Under the pieces are notes generated by a model. That model was not told the origin of the DNA. It saw nothing but the letters and a program-made list of their open reading frames with translations, and made no database searches. 13,130 nt of DNA, from positions 1 through 13,130 of the forward strand of contig JAPUFN010000186.1 in the NCBI GenBank assembly GCA_027293665.1, given 5' to 3'. This document shows positions 1 to 5,964 of this stretch, piece after piece (the first letter of the stretch is position 1; the number at the start of each line of letters is the position of its first letter). The position numbers and the translations under genes were made by a program. This DNA is from Gammaproteobacteria bacterium. Its GTDB lineage: Bacteria; Pseudomonadota; Gammaproteobacteria; Pseudomonadales; Azotimanducaceae.

Positions 1-798
1 ATCGAAGTCCATCACCACGAAGTCGGCACGGCTGGTCAGGCCGAGATCGGCGTGCTGTTCAACACCCTGGTGCGCAAGGCCGACGAGGTACAGATCTATA
101 AATACTGCGTGCAGAATGTAGCCGATGCCTATGGCAAAACCGCAACCTTCATGCCGAAGCCTCTCGTCGGCGAAAACGGCAACGGCATGCACGTCCACCA
201 GTCGATCACCAAAGAAGGCAGCAACATTTTCCATGGCGATGCCTACGCCGGCATCTCGGAAACCGCACTCTTCTACATCGGCGGCATCATCAAGCACGCA
301 CGGGCCCTGTGCGCCTTCGCCAACGCCAGCACCAATTCCTACAAGCGTCTGGTGCCGGGTTTCGAAGCACCGGTGCTGCTCGCCTACTCGGCGCGCAACC
401 GCTCCGCCTCCATCCGGGTGCCCTACATCCAGGGCGGCAATCCGCACGCTTACCGAATCGAAGTTCGCTTCCCCGACAGCACCTGCAACCCTTATCTGAC
501 CTTTGCTGCGATGCTGATGGCAGGCCTCGATGGCATCAAAAACCAGACCCATCCGGGTGATTCGTTCGACAAAGATCTTTACGATCTGCCGGCAGAAGAA
601 CTCGAAGGCGTACCGACCGTGGCCAGTTCCCTCGAACAGGCGCTCGACGCACTCGATGAGGATCGGGATTTTCTGAAGGCGGGCGATGTCTTCAGCGATT
701 CTGCAATCGACGGCTATATCGAGCTCAAGCGGGAAGAAGTCGCCTATCTCAACGCCTCGACGCACCCGGTCGAATTCGAGATGTACTACAGTCTCTAG
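1..798 (+). CDS. glnA: Glutamine synthetase type I, C-terminal part (5' end outside window)
   Basis: The frame is open from base 1 and codes for about 265 C-terminal residues of GlnA, which makes glutamine from glutamate, ammonia and ATP as a cytoplasmic dodecamer. The first codons give EVHHHEVGTAGQ, a conserved active-site segment. The NGNGMHVH loop follows at about 172-198, then NSYKRLVPGFEAP, SARNRSASIR and RIEVRFPD (about 454-477), all typical of GSI. The segment DLYDLP places the adenylylation tyrosine of GSI-beta enzymes at codon 580-582, so activity is probably controlled by GlnE adenylylation (inference from the family). The end, HPVEFEMYYSL, matches the normal C-terminus, so the 3' end is intact. 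The gene leads a glnA-DUF4124-glnL-glnG group and is closed by a strong terminator just downstream. The promoter lies outside the window. Confidence 0.98.
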   Translation: MEVHHHEVGTAGQAEIGVLFNTLVRKADEVQIYKYCVQNVADAYGKTATFMPKPLVGENGNGMHVHQSITKEGSNIFHGDAYAGISETALFYIGGIIKHARALCAFANASTNSYKRLVPGFEAPVLLAYSARNRSASIRVPYIQGGNPHAYRIEVRFPDSTCNPYLTFAAMLMAGLDGIKNQTHPGDSFDKDLYDLPAEELEGVPTVASSLEQALDALDEDRDFLKAGDVFSDSAIDGYIELKREEVAYLNASTHPVEFEMYYSL

Positions 799-804
799 TT
801 CACA

Positions 805-840
805 AAGCCCCAATTTGCTTGCAAATTGGGGCTTTTCTTT
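805..840 (+). terminator. Rho-independent terminator after glnA
   Basis: The arms AGCCCCAATTT (806-816) and AAATTGGGGCT (823-833) are perfectly complementary around a GCTTGC loop. Two more bases can pair inside the loop. A T-rich run, TTTCTTT, follows directly. The stem begins 7 nt after the glnA stop codon. This should separate highly expressed glnA from the regulatory genes downstream, as the glnA-glnL terminator does in enteric bacteria. Confidence 0.93.
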
Positions 841-891
841 GCCGCTCGAAGGTTCAAAATACACGCCCGGATCGTAGTGATGAGTTGATCT

Positions 892-1677
892 ATGCGCACC
901 AGCACCGTAGTTATGGGCAAGGTTAAAGGCAAAGTTAAAGTCAGGGATAAAGGCAATAATCTTGTCGTCTGTCTTGGCGAAAACGTTTTAGCGAGCGCTA
1001 CGGCCACAAGCGCCGCGGCCAGGAGCGCCGCGGCCACGTTTGTAGCCGCCGTCAGCGCCACCCTCATCATCGCCGCACTACTGCTACCGAGCGCTGCGAC
1101 AGCCGCGCAAATCTATAAGCACACCGATGAAAATGGCAACGTCGTGTTCACTGACGTCCCACCGCGGCAAGGCGCGAGCGCAGAGACGGTGGAAGTCCAG
1201 GTCACAGCACCGAATTCCTTCGAAACGCCCGAAGCGCTGCGCGTTGATCCCAATGCCTGGATCGTGGACCCGGCAGACGCTGAGGCCGAAATTGCGGCGT
1301 TCAGCTATCAGTATTCCCGCATCACCTCGCCTGCAGACGATGCAAGCGTCCGCGAAAATGCCGGCAACGTGACGCTGACAGCCGAGATCGTTCCCAGTCT
1401 GCGCACCGGCGATCAGTTGCATCTGGTCATCGACTCGACTCTACAACAGGTCACGCGCAGCCCTCACTTCAATTTGACCAACGTCGACCGGGGCACTCAC
1501 GTCGCCCGCGTGGACGTGGTGGACGCAGCGGGTAAAGTGCTCCTGAGCGGACAACCTTCCACCTTCCATCTGCAGCGATTCGCCGGGGGAGATCCCCGTC
1601 GTCCTGTCCAACCAATTGCCCCGCCAGCACCAACGCCGCCGCCGTCGAGGCCTAATCCCGTTCGATCTGGCAACTAG
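892..1677 (+). CDS. Exported DUF4124-domain protein with repeat-rich N-terminal extension
   Basis: This is a 261-residue protein of unknown function. A hydrophobic stretch at residues 50-66 ends in an Ala-rich signal-peptidase-like site (PSAATAA, then Q73). The DUF4124 core follows at about 73-105 (QIYKHTDENGNVVFTDVPP). A beta-rich domain spans about 130-230 and is perhaps Ig-like. The tail is proline-rich (APPAPTPPPSRP). Secretion to the periplasm is inferred. An in-frame TGA at 886-888 limits the start to ATG 892 or ATG 913, and neither has a good ribosome site. The n-region before the hydrophobic core is therefore unusually long (about 42-49 residues). It is built from two sets of tandem repeats coding for KVKG/KVKV/RDKG and SATAT/SAAAR/SAAAT. 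DUF4124 genes also sit between glnA and ntrB in Pseudomonas, as I recall, so the position is probably conserved. A role in nitrogen control is not shown. Confidence 0.82.
   Translation: MRTSTVVMGKVKGKVKVRDKGNNLVVCLGENVLASATATSAAARSAAATFVAAVSATLIIAALLLPSAATAAQIYKHTDENGNVVFTDVPPRQGASAETVEVQVTAPNSFETPEALRVDPNAWIVDPADAEAEIAAFSYQYSRITSPADDASVRENAGNVTLTAEIVPSLRTGDQLHLVIDSTLQQVTRSPHFNLTNVDRGTHVARVDVVDAAGKVLLSGQPSTFHLQRFAGGDPRRPVQPIAPPAPTPPPSRPNPVRSGN
919..954 (+). repeat. 12-bp tandem repeat, 3 imperfect copies, in frame
   Basis: The units are AAGGTTAAAGGC (919-930), AAAGTTAAAGTC (931-942) and AGGGATAAAGGC (943-954). Units 2 and 3 each differ from unit 1 at two bases. A decayed fourth unit may precede them (907-918, 7 of 12 matches). 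The repeat starts on a codon boundary of the DUF4124 gene, so each unit codes for four residues (KVKG, KVKV, RDKG) and copy-number changes would keep the frame. Confidence 0.8.
994..1038 (+). repeat. 15-bp tandem repeat, 3 copies, in frame
   Basis: The units are AGCGCTACGGCCACA (994-1008), AGCGCCGCGGCCAGG (1009-1023) and AGCGCCGCGGCCACG (1024-1038). Units 2 and 3 differ at two bases, both near the 3' end. The array is codon-aligned and codes for SATAT, SAAAR and SAAAT just before the hydrophobic core of the DUF4124 signal sequence. Confidence 0.85.
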
Positions 1678-1694
1678 AAGCAGATTCGGCAAGC

Positions 1695-1722
1695 TTGAAA
1701 ACGCACTATTTTGGTGCATACT
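1695..1722 (+). promoter_or_regulatory. Candidate sigma-70 promoter of glnL (glnLp)
   Basis: TTGAAA (1695-1700) matches the -35 consensus at 5 of 6 bases. CATACT (1717-1722) matches the -10 consensus at 4 of 6, with a 16-bp spacer. It lies in the 177-bp gap between the DUF4124 gene and glnL. Its spacer holds the NtrC operator, the arrangement expected of a promoter that NtrC represses. The prediction rests on sequence match alone. Confidence 0.55.
1702..1718 (+). promoter_or_regulatory. NtrC-binding site upstream of glnL
   Basis: The 17-mer CGCACTATTTTGGTGCA fits the NtrC dyad consensus TGCACC-N5-GGTGCA at 10 of 12 defined bases. The right half-site is perfect and the left has two changes. 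It lies between the -35 and -10 elements of the candidate glnL promoter. In E. coli, NtrC bound at glnLp represses glnLG, so negative autoregulation is the likely role here. Confidence 0.72.
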
Positions 1723-1795
1723 AGGCAGCAGAACCCTTCACTCGCTACAGCTTGTGCCTGGGCATAACTCTCTATAAAGACTAGCCTAGCCTGTC

Positions 1796-1829
1796 AGTGA
1801 GCGTTCACTAACTTCACAACTCAGAGTTG
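1796..1829 (+). other. Two short inverted repeats in the glnL leader
   Basis: AGTGA (1796-1800) pairs with TCACT (1805-1809) across four bases. Seven bases further on, CAACTC (1817-1822) pairs with GAGTTG (1824-1829) around one central base. The second is too tight for an RNA hairpin and looks more like a protein-binding dyad. No T-run follows, so neither is a terminator. Function is unknown. Confidence 0.4.
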
Positions 1830-1854
1830 GACCATTTCTTGCTCTCTCCTTCGC

Positions 1855-2988
1855 ATGGGCGGGTCACACAATAAATTCATGAAGCCAAGCAAGGACCCTA
1901 AACTGATTACCGAAGCGGTATTGGACGTGCTCACCACAGCGGTGCTCGTCGTGGAAGACGAGGCGCTGACGATCGGTTACATGAATTCTGCCGCGGAGGC
2001 CATCTTCGGGACCAGTAAGCATCGCAGTATTGGCACCAGCGCACTGGATCTGCTGCAGGACAGCCCGGGCAATGAGGGCGTAGAAGCGTTCAACCGGTTT
2101 GCCGATATCTTCACCTCCGAACAGTCGTTCACCCGTCGCGCCACGGAATTCCGAACTCGTTCCGGGGCTGAGGTCACGGCGGATCTGACCGTTTCGTTCG
2201 ATGCGGTGAGTCGTTGCCTCATCATCGAACTCCAACCGATCAATCGGCTGGTGCGCATCAACCGGGACGATCAGGCTCTTGCCTCCGCAGAAACCACGCG
2301 TCGCATGGTGCGGGGCCTCGCCCACGAAATAAAGAATCCGCTCGGTGGCTTGCGCGGTGCTGCACAACTCCTCGAGCGTGAACTCGAAAATCGGGCACAC
2401 ACCGAGTACACGGGGATCATCATTCGGGAAGCAGACAGGCTCTCCGAACTCGTCGATCGCCTGCTGGGCCCCAATCGTGAGCCACGCATTGAGCCGAGCA
2501 ACATCCATGAGCTGCTCGAGCACGTGGTCCGGCTGGTAGATGCTGAAATGCCGGGGCAGGTCAGGTTCGTCAGGGACTATGACCCAAGCCTGCCGGAAAT
2601 CCAGAGTGACGAATCGCAGATCATCCGGGCGTTGTTGAACGTCGTGCGCAACGCCTGGCAGATTCTGCATGAACAGCCACCGGCGAATGGCGAGGCCGTG
2701 ATCACATTGCGCACCCGAGTCGTCAGAACGTTCACCCTGCGTTCTGTTCTGCATCGGATGGTCGCCCGGATCGACATCATCGACAACGGCCCCGGGGTCG
2801 CTGAAGACCTGGTCGGACAGATTTTCGTCCCCATGATCAGCGGCCGGCCGCAGGGCACCGGTCTGGGTCTCGCGATAGCCCAGTCCATCATCAGTCAGCA
2901 TGGTGGCGTCATCGAGTGCGACAGCCGACCCGGCAAAACCTGCTTTTCCGTATTTCTACCCCTGGAGGAATCCGTCAATGACGGTTGA
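1855..2988 (+). CDS. glnL: Nitrogen regulation sensor histidine kinase NtrB
   Basis: NtrB (NRII) phosphorylates and dephosphorylates NtrC in response to PII protein and so reports nitrogen status. It is cytoplasmic, and no membrane segment is visible. In this 377-residue protein, a PAS-like domain occupies about 17-130. The dimerisation/phosphoacceptor helix RGLAHEIKNPLGGLRGAAQLL follows, with His157 (codon 2323-2325). An N box (LLNVVRNAWQIL), G1 (DNGPGV) and G2 (GTGLGLAIA) form the ATP-binding domain. The segment RDYDPSLPE is also typical of NtrB. ATG 1879 (KPSKDPKLITEAVLDVL) is an equally likely start, because the first eight residues have no family counterpart and neither start has a clear ribosome site. 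The 3' end overlaps ntrC by 11 nt. Confidence 0.96.
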   Translation: MGGSHNKFMKPSKDPKLITEAVLDVLTTAVLVVEDEALTIGYMNSAAEAIFGTSKHRSIGTSALDLLQDSPGNEGVEAFNRFADIFTSEQSFTRRATEFRTRSGAEVTADLTVSFDAVSRCLIIELQPINRLVRINRDDQALASAETTRRMVRGLAHEIKNPLGGLRGAAQLLERELENRAHTEYTGIIIREADRLSELVDRLLGPNREPRIEPSNIHELLEHVVRLVDAEMPGQVRFVRDYDPSLPEIQSDESQIIRALLNVVRNAWQILHEQPPANGEAVITLRTRVVRTFTLRSVLHRMVARIDIIDNGPGVAEDLVGQIFVPMISGRPQGTGLGLAIAQSIISQHGGVIECDSRPGKTCFSVFLPLEESVNDG

Positions 2989-4432
2989 GATGACCGAGAC
3001 TGCGCCCGCACATCCGCGACACAACAACCGTGTCTGGGTGGTCGATGACGACCGCTCCATTCGCTGGGTTCTCGAACGTGCAATGACCCGGGTGGGAATC
3101 GCAATCACCGCCTTTGCCTCAGCCGACCATGCCATGCACCACCTGCATGATGAGAGACCCTGCGCCGTCATCACCGATGTCCGTATGCCAGGCATGGACG
3201 GACTGAATTTCATCAAACAGATCCACGATGCGCATCCGGGCCTGCCAGTCATCATCATGACGGCCCATTCTGACCTCGAATCGGCGATCAACGCCTATCA
3301 AAGCGGAGCTTTCGAGTACCTGCCGAAACCCTTCGACGTTGACGACGCGGTCGCAATCGTCCAGCGCGCGATGGCACTCACTGATGAACAAGCGCCGTTG
3401 CCTGTCCCTGAGGTCGCACCCGAGCAGGAAATAATCGGCCAGGCACCTGCGATGCAGGAAGTATTCCGCGCCATCGGCCGTCTGGCCAACTCCAACGTCA
3501 CAGTCCTCGTGCGCGGCGCTTCGGGGTCCGGCAAGGAACTCGTCGCCCGCGCATTGCATCGCCACAGCCCACGGGCTCACGCGGCATTCGTTGCGCTGAA
3601 TGTGGCGGCAATCCCGCATGAACTTGTGGAATCGGAATTGTTCGGACATGAAAAAGGCGCGTTTACCAGTGCTTACAATCGGCGTATCGGTCGCTTTGAA
3701 CAAGCCAACGGCGGCACGCTTTTTCTCGATGAGATCGGCGATATGCCACAGGACACGCAGACCCGGCTGCTGCGGGTGCTGGCTGACGGTGAGTTTTATC
3801 GCGTGGGCGGGCACTCGCCCATCAAGGTGGATGTGCGAATCATTGCTGCCACGCACCAGAATCTCGAAACGAAAGTACGCGAAGGCAGTTTTCGCGAGGA
3901 TCTGTTTCATCGTTTGAACGTCATCAGTGTCCACGTACCAGACCTCGCCGAACGGCGGGAAGACATCCCGCTTCTGGCCAGACACTTTCTCGATCAGGCG
4001 GCAGAAGAACTCGGCGGCAAGCCCAAGATTCTGCGTACAGAAACGATCGACTACGTCTGTTCGCTGGACTGGCCGGGCAACGTCCGACAATTGCAGAACA
4101 CCTGCCGCTGGTTGACGGTCATGGCCTCCGGCCGGGAAATCCATATCAGCGATCTGCCGCCGGAATTGAAAACTCAATCCGCGACCGAAGGTTCAGTGGT
4201 GACGAGCGACGGGGACTGGACAGCCGCGTTGGCCCGCTGGGCGCATGGGGCTGCAGCAGACAAGACCGCGCTGCCACTACTGGACACCGCGCTGCCCGAC
4301 TTCGAACGCGTGCTGATCCGCGCAGCCCTCCAGCAGACTGGCGGCAGGAAACGTCAGGCGGCGGAACTTCTGGGCTGGGGGCGCAACACGCTGACCCGCA
4401 AGATTGCCGAACTCGATCTGCACGACCTGTGA
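2978..4432 (+). CDS. glnG: Nitrogen regulation response regulator NtrC (sigma-54 activator)
   Basis: NtrC (NRI), once phosphorylated by NtrB, drives sigma-54 RNA polymerase at nitrogen-scavenging promoters by ATP hydrolysis. The start is ATG 2978: GGAGGA (2964-2969) lies 8 nt upstream, and the start overlaps the glnL stop by 11 nt. The product is 484 residues (E. coli: 469). A receiver domain spans about 18-135 with phospho-acceptor Asp67 (ITDVRMPG), Thr95 and Lys117. The AAA+ domain has Walker A GASGSGKE (180-187), Walker B LFLDEIGDMP and WPGNVRQL. A Fis-type helix-turn-helix lies at the C-terminus (GGRKRQAAELLGWGRNTL). The sigma-54-contacting loop reads GAFTSA (227-232) instead of GAFTGA, and Walker A lacks the usual Glu and Thr of GESGTGKE. 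Everything else is so close to NtrC that it should still be a sigma-54 activator. Confidence 0.97.
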   Translation: MTVEMTETAPAHPRHNNRVWVVDDDRSIRWVLERAMTRVGIAITAFASADHAMHHLHDERPCAVITDVRMPGMDGLNFIKQIHDAHPGLPVIIMTAHSDLESAINAYQSGAFEYLPKPFDVDDAVAIVQRAMALTDEQAPLPVPEVAPEQEIIGQAPAMQEVFRAIGRLANSNVTVLVRGASGSGKELVARALHRHSPRAHAAFVALNVAAIPHELVESELFGHEKGAFTSAYNRRIGRFEQANGGTLFLDEIGDMPQDTQTRLLRVLADGEFYRVGGHSPIKVDVRIIAATHQNLETKVREGSFREDLFHRLNVISVHVPDLAERREDIPLLARHFLDQAAEELGGKPKILRTETIDYVCSLDWPGNVRQLQNTCRWLTVMASGREIHISDLPPELKTQSATEGSVVTSDGDWTAALARWAHGAAADKTALPLLDTALPDFERVLIRAALQQTGGRKRQAAELLGWGRNTLTRKIAELDLHDL

Positions 4433-4902
4433 ACACGATAACGCTGCACGTTGTACTTTTTCAGCCGGAAATCCCACCAAATACCGGGAACGTGATCCGA
4501 CTCTGCGCCAATACCGGGGCAAAGCTGCACCTGATCGAGCCACTGGGTTTCACCCTGGATGACGCGCGCATGCGCCGCGCGGGACTCGATTATCATCAGT
4601 GGGCGGACATGCAGATCCACGATTCGCTCAAAGCCTGTCTGCGCGAACTCAATGGCAACATCTGGGCCTTCACCACCAAGGGCGCTCGCAGCCACAGCGA
4701 CGCGGTGTACAGCAACGGTGATGTGCTGCTATTCGGGCCTGAAACGCGCGGGTTGCCCGATTCAGTGTTGCACACACTCGATGAGAATCAGCGCCTGAGG
4801 ATTCCCATGGTCGCGCAATCGCGCAGTATCAATCTGGCAAACACCGTAGCGATCAGCCTGTTCGAGGCCTGGCGCCAGTTGGGCTACGCAGGGGGTAACT
4901 GA
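4429..4902 (+). CDS. trmL: tRNA (cytidine/uridine-2'-O)-methyltransferase TrmL
   Basis: This is a SPOUT-class methyltransferase of 157 residues, the same length as E. coli TrmL (YibK). TrmL 2'-O-methylates the wobble base 34 of certain leucine tRNAs using S-adenosylmethionine. The three SPOUT motifs are visible: NTGNVIRLCANTG (N-terminus), LLFGPETRGLP, and IPMVAQSRSINLANTVAIS, which forms part of the knotted cofactor site. The C-terminus FEAWRQLGYAG also matches. The start is GTG at 4429, which overlaps the ntrC stop as GTGA, so translation is probably coupled to ntrC. In E. coli the gene lies near cysE-gpsA-secB. Here it is convergent with secB after a 23-bp gap with no visible terminator. 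Confidence 0.95.
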   Translation: MNTITLHVVLFQPEIPPNTGNVIRLCANTGAKLHLIEPLGFTLDDARMRRAGLDYHQWADMQIHDSLKACLRELNGNIWAFTTKGARSHSDAVYSNGDVLLFGPETRGLPDSVLHTLDENQRLRIPMVAQSRSINLANTVAISLFEAWRQLGYAGGN

Positions 4903-4925
4903 GCAAGGAGCGGCAGGGCGGTTGA

Positions 4926-5462
4926 TCAGTGCTTGATCTGGGGCTCATCGCGCTGCTTGAGCGCTTCTTCGTAGGCGGCATCGAAGTTGACCGGGGCCAG
5001 TTGCAACGGCGGAAAACCGCCGCGGACAATCATTGAATCAAGCGCTTCGCGGACATAGGGAAACAGCGTGTTGGGACAGACCGTGCCCAGTACACGATGG
5101 GTCACCTGGTCATCGAGTCCCGTCATGTGGAAAACGGCTGCCTGCTGAATTTCGGCAATGAACGCCGTGCGCTCACCCGCCTGTCGAGCCTTCACCGTCG
5201 CCGTCAGGATAACTTCATAACGGTCTTCGGCCACTTTATGCGAGCGGTTGTTGATCTCGAGTTCGATTTCCGGCTGCCACTGCTCTCGAAAAACCCCGGG
5301 CGAATTGGGTGATTCGAACGAGGAGTCTTTCAAATACAGGCGCTCAAGACGCACCTGCGCGCTTGTGGCGCCGCCATCGGCTGGGACTGTCACCGGCTGC
5401 TCCGGACTCTGGTCGTCCTGCTCGCTCAAGCTTTCACCACCGGTAAGTTCTGGTTGCGCCAT
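4926..5462 (-). CDS. secB: Protein-export chaperone SecB
   Basis: SecB is a tetrameric cytoplasmic chaperone that keeps precursor proteins unfolded and delivers them to SecA. The family signature is clear: RLYLKDSSFESPNSPGVF near the N-terminus, CPNTLFPYVRE, and GGFPPLQLAPVNFDAAY near the C-terminus. From ATG 5462 the protein has 178 residues, with about 41 before the conserved core (about 14 in E. coli). That start overlaps the rhodanese gene by 37 nt. An in-frame GTG at 5393 is preceded by GGAG at a 6-nt spacing and would give 155 residues, the E. coli length, with no overlap. The true start is therefore uncertain. The upstream neighbour is the rhodanese gene; the grxC gene found between the two in E. 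coli is absent. Confidence 0.95.
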   Translation of the reverse strand: MAQPELTGGESLSEQDDQSPEQPVTVPADGGATSAQVRLERLYLKDSSFESPNSPGVFREQWQPEIELEINNRSHKVAEDRYEVILTATVKARQAGERTAFIAEIQQAAVFHMTGLDDQVTHRVLGTVCPNTLFPYVREALDSMIVRGGFPPLQLAPVNFDAAYEEALKQRDEPQIKH

Positions 5463-5842
5463 TCTGCGATACCGCCGGTCAGCCGGCTGACGTTAGCAAA
5501 ACCTTTTTTCCGTAGGAGCGTGCCTGCGCTGCCTGCATGCTGGCCCATTTTGCAGGCGACCACCAGCGGCCGGTCCTCAAACTTCTTGAGCTCATCAACG
5601 CGGGAATCCAGCGCGGAGAAGGGGATATTTACAGAATCCACGATGTGCCCGTTCGCGAATTCCTTCTTGTCGCGCACATCCAGCACAAGCGCATTTTCTC
5701 GATTGACCATATCCACTAACTGCTGCGCGGATACAGCCGGGCCGCCGCGTTGGGTTTCATTGCGGATAAACAGAACCAACAGAAGCACGAAAGCACCAGC
5801 CAGGTAGGCATGATTGACGATGAATTCAAAGACCTGGTCCAC
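5426..5842 (-). CDS. Membrane-anchored rhodanese-domain protein (YibN type)
   Basis: This is a 138-residue protein with one predicted membrane helix at about residues 11-27 (AYLAGAFVLLLVLFI). A single rhodanese domain follows at about 38-135. The domain shows VLDVRDKKEFANGHI, then the active-site loop CKMGQHAG with candidate catalytic Cys97, and the C-terminal LTGGIAEWRNQNLPVV. It resembles E. coli YibN in length, layout and position next to secB and opposite gpmI. The sulfur acceptor is unknown, so I give no gene symbol with a function. The start is GTG at 5842, without a strong ribosome site. It is the first gene of a minus-strand pair with secB, and its 3' end overlaps the longer secB reading by 37 nt. 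Confidence 0.9.
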   Translation of the reverse strand: MDQVFEFIVNHAYLAGAFVLLLVLFIRNETQRGGPAVSAQQLVDMVNRENALVLDVRDKKEFANGHIVDSVNIPFSALDSRVDELKKFEDRPLVVACKMGQHAGSAGTLLRKKGFANVSRLTGGIAEWRNQNLPVVKA

Positions 5843-5889
5843 GGATAATCGCGCCTTCGTAGGTTCGCCCGGGGTGGGGAAAACGCGCG

Positions 5890-5895
5890 ATTATA
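5890..5895 (-). promoter_or_regulatory. Perfect -10 hexamer upstream of the rhodanese-secB pair
   Basis: On the minus strand these bases read TATAAT, the exact sigma-70 -10 consensus, about 48 nt upstream of the GTG start at 5842. No convincing -35 hexamer lies at the right distance (the best reading is CCAGAT at 17 bp), so the call is tentative. The 122-bp gap between the two divergent genes must hold promoters for both. Confidence 0.4.
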
Positions 5896-5964
5896 CACAC
5901 GTCGACGCACGGATCTGGCTTCTTTCTGCTAGAATTCGCGCCTTCTCAACCCTCCCCATTTTGC

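Noticed and set aside
1864..2901. Long open frame (345 codons) on the minus strand opposite glnL
   Set aside because: It is a GC-rich shadow of a clear NtrB gene; its translation resembles no family and has no ribosome site.
3119..4177. Long open frame (352 codons) on the minus strand opposite glnG
   Set aside because: It mirrors the NtrC coding sequence, and its residue usage looks like an antisense reading.
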